64,000 nt of DNA from Astragalus membranaceus (lineage: Eukaryota; Streptophyta; Magnoliopsida; Fabales; Fabaceae), in contig CM076854.1 in NCBI GenBank assembly GCA_039519185.1, positions 20,445,456 through 20,509,455 of the forward strand. The letters are read 5' to 3'. This document shows positions 59,008-64,000 of the stretch, piece after piece. The position numbers and the translations under genes were made by a program. The notes below the pieces were generated by a model, which ran no database searches, was not told where the DNA came from, and worked only from the letters and a program-made list of their open reading frames with translations. Position 1 is the stretch's first letter. The number at the start of each line of letters is the position of its first letter.

Positions 59008-60161
59008 TTCTCCCCCTTTTTGATGATGACAAAACATTTACTCATCTCAAGGTGGGAGGTTAGTTCAAACAGATAATATATATATGATGCTCCCCCTATC
59101 ATGATGCTCCACCTGACTTATTGACTAGATGCATAATATGCAAGTTCTATATGCTCATATGCAACCCTATATTTCTCTCCCCCTTTTTGTCATGATCAAA
59201 GAGGGTCAATATATGATAAAGTTTGCGAATCGAATGTCACAGCTATTTGACAAGGTAAAGGAGCCATTGCTGATTTCTAAGTGATCATCAAAACTTGAAG
59301 AAAAACATATTTGAAACCATGAAGAGAGTATTTCATCAAGACAGGTAAAAGATAATCATGAGTCTCAAAAATCCGTGAAACAGTTGTTTAAGGCTTTATG
59401 TATTTCATGCTGCTTAGTTTGAAAGTTGGTGATGGCGGCCAGAATATGGGAGAAAAATTATTTTAGTTAAACAACGATTGTGAGTATGTATTCTGAATTT
59501 TAATGCCAGAGCCAGCAATTGATTGTGACAGGAGAAAATGGATTTCGGGAAAAAGGTAGCATTTCAGCTGCTTTATAAAACGCTTTTTGAGCACGCAGAA
59601 ATTCATAAGTCACAAATTCTCTTAAATTCATATTTTTTAAAATCACTTAAAAAACATTTTATTGAAAAATTCATTTGAGTAAATGAAGAACCAGGTTTTC
59701 TTTTGCAATGGATTTGTGAAAATATTAACTAGCTGATTTTGACGATTCAACTAACTCAATCACACTATCGCCTTTCTAACCATAACCTCTAAGAAGGTGA
59801 TGTATAATTTCTATATGATCAGTCCTAGAGAGTTGACCAGAATACTTTTGTTGATTCCTGTTATTCTAATCATGCCTTATAGATATTGTTCTTAATGATG
59901 CATGAAATTAGTCTCTGTTTCACTAGTCACATATTTGACTTAATAAACTATTCTTAAGCACATTTTCAAAATAGAGGTGAATAAAAATTTTAACCAATCT
60001 GACCTTTACCGGTGATTCTTCCTCTATTTATCACAAGGCACATGACGGCTTTTTCCGGGGGTGAGTGTTAAGAACTTTATTGCGTCTCCGGTCATGCGCT
60101 TTGAATCTTTGCTATCAAGGTATCAATCTGCCCCCATACCTTGAAGCATACCTGCAATGAT

Positions 60162-61790
60162 CTAAAACAGGATTCTAGGTACCCAAATCTCTTTGGGTCC
60201 TTGTGGGTTAGTGTTTGGTATGGTTCCTTTGGGAACCCACACCTTTTTCATATTTTGTTTACCTCTTGCCCTGCAAACAGAAGCTGTATGTCCAGGTTTA
60301 CCACAATAATAACATCTAATATAAGGTCTAGTGGAAAATTTTGGTTTATAATGAACATGCCTTTCTATGGGTTTGTTTCTAGGGAATCTATGATGCACAT
60401 TTTGTAAACTAGACAATTTCCCAACAGTCCATTCCAGTTCATGAATTTTCTCTTCAGATTCAACACATTTATCACAAGTATAATTTTCTTTAAAGCATGC
60501 AAGGCTATCATTTTCTTTTCTAAGCTCTGACTTTTCTTTAGTTAAAGCAATAACAGCATTTTCAAGATGAGTGATAACTTTCTTAGATTTATCTAATGCT
60601 TTAGCTAGTTTTAAGGATTTATCATGCAATTCAGTAAATGCTTCATATAATTCATCATAGGCATCTTGTAAAGATTCAGAGTTAGAATATACCTCAGTTT
60701 CACTTTCGCTGTCGTGGTCGGCCATGAGAGCAACTTGAGCTTTTTCATTTTCTGAATTATCTGATGAGTTCATGTCATTGTCTTCCCAAGCTATGTAGGC
60801 TTTTCTACCATTGTTTCCTTTGGACCCCTTTTTCTTGAACTTTGACAATTTTCTTTCTAAGTTCGGGCACTTCATCGTCAGGTGTCCGGATTTACCACAT
60901 TCGTAGCAAGTTGGAGGACTTGAGAAGTTTTCTTTGCTTGAGCCTTTTTTGGTTGGAGAATTCTTTTTGAGAGATCTTTCCCTTCTCATGAACTTTTTGA
61001 ATTTGCTAACCATTAGTTCCATTTTCTCCTCGTCTTCATCTTCATCTTCCGAATCATCACTATCGTCGGATGAGCTTGAACTGGAAGCTTTGAGAGCTAA
61101 GTTTTTGTTCTTCTTGTCTTTTCCTTCATGCTCTGCTAGACGAGTGAGCTCTAACTCGTGCTCTAGTAGTTTCCCAAACAGGGTGGCGAGAGTCATGGTA
61201 GTCAAGTTTCTTGACTCAGTTATTGCAGTCACCTTTGGTTGCCATTCTCTGTTTAGGCATCTCAGCACTTTGTTGATCAAGTCTTCGGGAGGAAATGATT
61301 TTCCTAATGAACCCAATTTGTTCACTATGTGAGTGAACCTTTTCTGCATCTCTGATATTGTTTCACCTGTATTCATTCTAAACAATTCGTACTCTCTGGT
61401 AAGAGTATTTGTTCTTACCCTTTTCACTTCACTTGTACCCTCATGAGTAACTTGAAGATTATCCCACATTTCTTGGGCAGATTTACAGTTTGAAACTCGA
61501 AAAAATTCATCAGTACTCAAAGCAGAAGTAATAATATTTTTAGCACGTAAGTTAAGTTGCACTTTTCTTTTCTCATCATCAGACCATTCATTTCTACTTT
61601 TTATTGTAAGAATACCATCTACTATGTGTGTGGGGACGAAAGGTCCTTTTTCCACAGCATCCTAAACATCTAAGTCTACCCCTTCAATAAAAATTCTCAT
61701 TCTTTCTTTCCAATATGCATAGTCTTCTCCGTTGAATCCTGGAGGACGGAAAAGAGAAGCACCCTCTTGCGTAGACCAACCTGAAGCCAT
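60162..61790 (-). pseudogene. Family C copia gag (one nonsense codon near the N-terminus)
   Basis: ATG at 61790-61788 (MASGWSTQEGASLFRPPGF) opens a copia gag. Codon 43 is TAG (61664-61662), where copia gag proteins usually have Trp. The frame then stays open for nearly 500 codons. It has the UBN2-type capsid (SAQEMWDNLQVTHEGTSEVK, MNTGETISEMQKRFTHIVNK), an acidic Ser/Asp/Glu stretch around residue 240, and two CCHC knuckles (CYECGKSGHLTMKC and CYYCGKPGHTASVC) flanking a probable coiled coil. It ends GPKEIWVPRILF at a stop where an autonomous element would continue into protease. Near-open reading frames and near-identical LTRs suggest recent activity. Confidence 0.92.
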
Positions 61791-61828
61791 TTCTCTTGAA
61801 GCTGCTAGGCCCTTTATACAAGAGTCTA

Positions 61829-61840
61829 GCTCTGATACCA
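61829..61840 (-). promoter_or_regulatory. Primer-binding site of family C (initiator Met tRNA)
   Basis: GCTCTGATACCA on the plus strand, two bases before the right C LTR at 61843. Confidence 0.95.
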
Positions 61841-61842
61841 CT

Positions 61843-63365
61843 TGTTACCAAGTGGCTTCAGTCTCAAGAGGGGGGGTGAATTGAGATTTAAAAACTTTTC
61901 AGATCTTTCAAAAACGTTTTTCCCCTTTTCAATGACTTAGATCAATTTTCGCGCAGGTTAAGTGGAAGCGAAGGAATTAGAATATAAAGCAGTAAAGCGG
62001 TATAACTGTAAAGCAGAAAAGCAGTAAAGCACGCAGAGATTTATCCTGGTTCGGTCACCTCCTAGTGACCTACGTCCAGTCCTCACACCCTTGTGAGATT
62101 TTCCACTAACGAAAACAACAAGGCTTACAGGTGCCTTGGAAAACCTTTACAGACTCAGGCACTCTCCTCCTAGGATACCCCACCTATGGAGAGCCCTCAG
62201 ATCTAATATAACAATAACAAGAGATACCCCACCCCTGTTACAATCAGCTACCCCAGAAAGATACCCCACTTCCTAGTACAAACAGCTACCCTAGAGAGAT
62301 ACCCCACTCCCTAGTACAAATCACAAACAATTAAATAATAACAAATGTAAATACAGAAATACCTCTTAACGTAGGCAGATTACACAATTTGAAGAACGCA
62401 ACCCCAACTAACTCTTAGCAAAAGATCAGCTCTTGACGGACCGGCGGTGCGAGAAGAACACAAATACAATATAAGAGTTTTTCAGAAAGAATAGATTATG
62501 AGAATGGGTTGGTTGAGAAATGGAGGCTATGAGGCCTCTATTTATAGGCTTTGGAAAAATCAAGTTTACGTTTAAAGATATGTGGGAATCGATTCTTTGT
62601 TATTTGAATTGATCTAGGAATCGATTCTTGTTTACTTGATTTAGGAAGGAATCGATTGTGAGATTCTTTGAAAGAGTTTGAAATCGATTCTTCATTTGAA
62701 TAAGAAAGCAGGGAATCGATTATGTGTTTTAAAACAAGTAATGTGCAAATCGATTCTTTACTTTATTTGAAGAGAGATGCAAATCGATTCTTTGCCTGAG
62801 AATCGATTCTTTCATGTATGGAAAAGATGTGAATCGATTCTTTCATGTATGGAAAAGGTGTGAATCGATTCTTTCAATTTAGACAAAAGTGGAAATCGAT
62901 TTCTTCAAATAAGGAAACAATATGAATCACTTGTATGCTTATGAAATCGATTAGGAGCTTAGCCATTGTGTTTGAAAATCGATTTAGGCTTAGTTTCAAA
63001 GAGAGTGAAATCGATTTTAGAGTTTTTCAAAAATACTTTTTAGGATTACTTGTTCATGCATGTATTTTGAAAAAGCTTTGGGACGAGAGACTTTGCGAGA
63101 TGAGCTGACCTTCGTAAGAGCTTACATTTATCCTAAGACTCACCCAAAACCCTAAGGACTACCCTTATACTTAAGGACTACCCTTAAGCTTGAATCTTCA
63201 ATACTTTGAGCTTGGTTGACTTGGATTGTGACTTTTGAATATATGATACTTTTTATCAGCTTTGCTTTGACACTGTCATTCCTTTGGCCATCAACTTGGC
63301 TTTGTCTTTTTCATCATCAAAATTAATCCTGCAATATTAGATAACCTGCAACACGGGTATCCACA
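61843..63365 (-). mobile_element. Family C copia LTR, right copy
   Basis: 1523 bp, the same length as the left copy. TATA box at 62539-62546 on the plus strand (TATTTATA). Its left side has a primer site; its right side (63366 on) has the polypurine tract and 3' internal sequence of another unit, so it is shared by two C units. Confidence 0.93.
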
Positions 63366-64000
63366 TTCTCCCCCTTTTTGATGATGACAAAACATTTACT
63401 CATCTCAAGGTGGGAGGTTAGTTCAAACAGATAATATATATATGATGCTCCCCCTATCATGATGCTCCCCCTGACTTATTGACTAGATGCATAATATGCA
63501 AGTTCTATATGCTCATATGCAACCCTATATTTCTCTCCCCCTTTTTGTCATGATCAAAGAGGGTCAATATATGATAAAGTTTGCGAATCGAATGTCAAAG
63601 CTATTTGACAAGGTAAAGGAGCCATTGCTGATTTGTAAGTGATCATCAAAACTTGAAGAAAAACATATTTGAAACCATGAAGAGAGTATTTCATCAAGAC
63701 AGGTAAAAGATAATCATGAGTCTCAAAAATCCGTGAAACATTTGTTTAAGGCTTTATGTATTTCATGCTGCTTAGTTTGAAAGTTGGTGATGGCGGCCAG
63801 AATATGGGAGAAAAATTATTTTAGTTAAACAACGATTGTGAGTATGTATTCTGAATTTTAATGCCAGAGCCAGCAATTGATTGTGACAGGAGAAAATGGA
63901 TTTCGGGAAAAAGGTAGCATTTCAGCTGCTTTATAAAACGCTTTTTGAGCACGCAGAAATTCATAAGTCACAAATTCTCTTAAATTCATCTTTTATAAAA
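63366..64000 (-). mobile_element. 3' internal end of a second family C unit (runs off the window)
   Basis: Nearly identical to 59008-59640 after the left LTR: TTCTCCCCCTTTTTGATG at the border, the second purine tract, then the same AT-rich 3' sequence, with only a handful of substitutions. This shows the C array continues to the right. Confidence 0.93.

Larger units (their letters stand above)
59008..61842 (-). mobile_element. Family C copia internal region, gag retained, pol mostly deleted
   Basis: 2835 bp between two C LTRs. Minus-strand order: primer site (61829-61840), gag (61790-60162), a short unrecognised stretch, a remnant of the RNase H tail (about 59760-59690, NQLVNIFTNPLQKKT), AT-rich 3' sequence, and the polypurine tract AAAAAGGGGGAGAA (59008-59022) before the left LTR. 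A second purine-rich AAAAAGGGGGAGAG lies at about 59176-59190. Protease, integrase and RT are absent, so this is a non-autonomous, gag-only derivative. Confidence 0.88.

Noticed and set aside
60934..61332. 132-codon plus-strand ORF rich in Ser and Leu
   Set aside because: Antisense shadow of the acidic Ser/Asp/Glu part of the family C gag.

Overview
The window looks like plant nuclear DNA made almost entirely of transposable elements in several layers. I recognise no intact host gene, rRNA, functional tRNA or CRISPR array. The element families (Tat/Ogre-like, Athila and chromodomain Ty3/gypsy; Ty1/copia; CACTA; hAT; a tRNA-derived SINE) are plant families. The tandem-repeat-rich Ogre-like LTR suggests a large, repeat-rich genome, perhaps a legume. 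That host assignment is inference.

Layout. 1-3.55 kb is a long Ogre/Tat-like LTR, cut by the window edge, with internal tandem repeats. 3.6-4.7 kb is a piece of a chromovirus LTR (family A). 4.7-5.9 kb is a degenerate LTR retroelement on the minus strand. 5.9-8.2 kb is AT-rich DNA with a hAT end, a SINE with 17-bp target duplications and long microsatellites. 8.2-9.85 kb holds a copia RNase H tail with its polypurine tract. 9.85-10.33 kb is a possible organelle-derived insert, followed by an unrecognised 167-codon ORF. 12.15-15.45 kb is a family C-like LTR abutting an Athila gag-protease pseudogene. 15.5-20.7 kb is mostly unrecognised, with a 72-bp tandem repeat, a fold-back structure and a 721-bp hAT element with an exact 8-bp target duplication. 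20.714-26.83 kb is a CACTA transposon with a broken TNP2-type transposase and a second, spliced ORF; its right end is missing.

26.9-51.03 kb is a nested chromovirus cluster, all on the minus strand. Family B forms an LTR-internal-LTR-internal-LTR array: a truncated LTR ending at 27704, a complete LTR at 43351-45866 and a complete LTR at 48505-51031. Both B internals share the same gag/protease-site deletion, the same RNase H deletion and the same nonsense codon. The left B internal was invaded twice by family A: by A1 (28075-33140, later truncated) and by A2 (35152-43212, complete LTR to LTR, target duplication CGCAT). 51.7-57.5 kb is family D, a decayed plus-strand chromovirus. Its 3' LTR is cut by family C (57485 to the window end), a minus-strand copia array with two near-identical 1523-bp LTRs, a gag-only internal region, and a second internal region running off the window.

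Functionally the window records retroelement amplification, tandem array formation by recombination, nesting and decay. No recognised polyprotein is free of nonsense, frameshift or domain loss. Several derivatives (A2, B, C) keep LTRs and primer-binding sites and could be, or have been, mobilised in trans.
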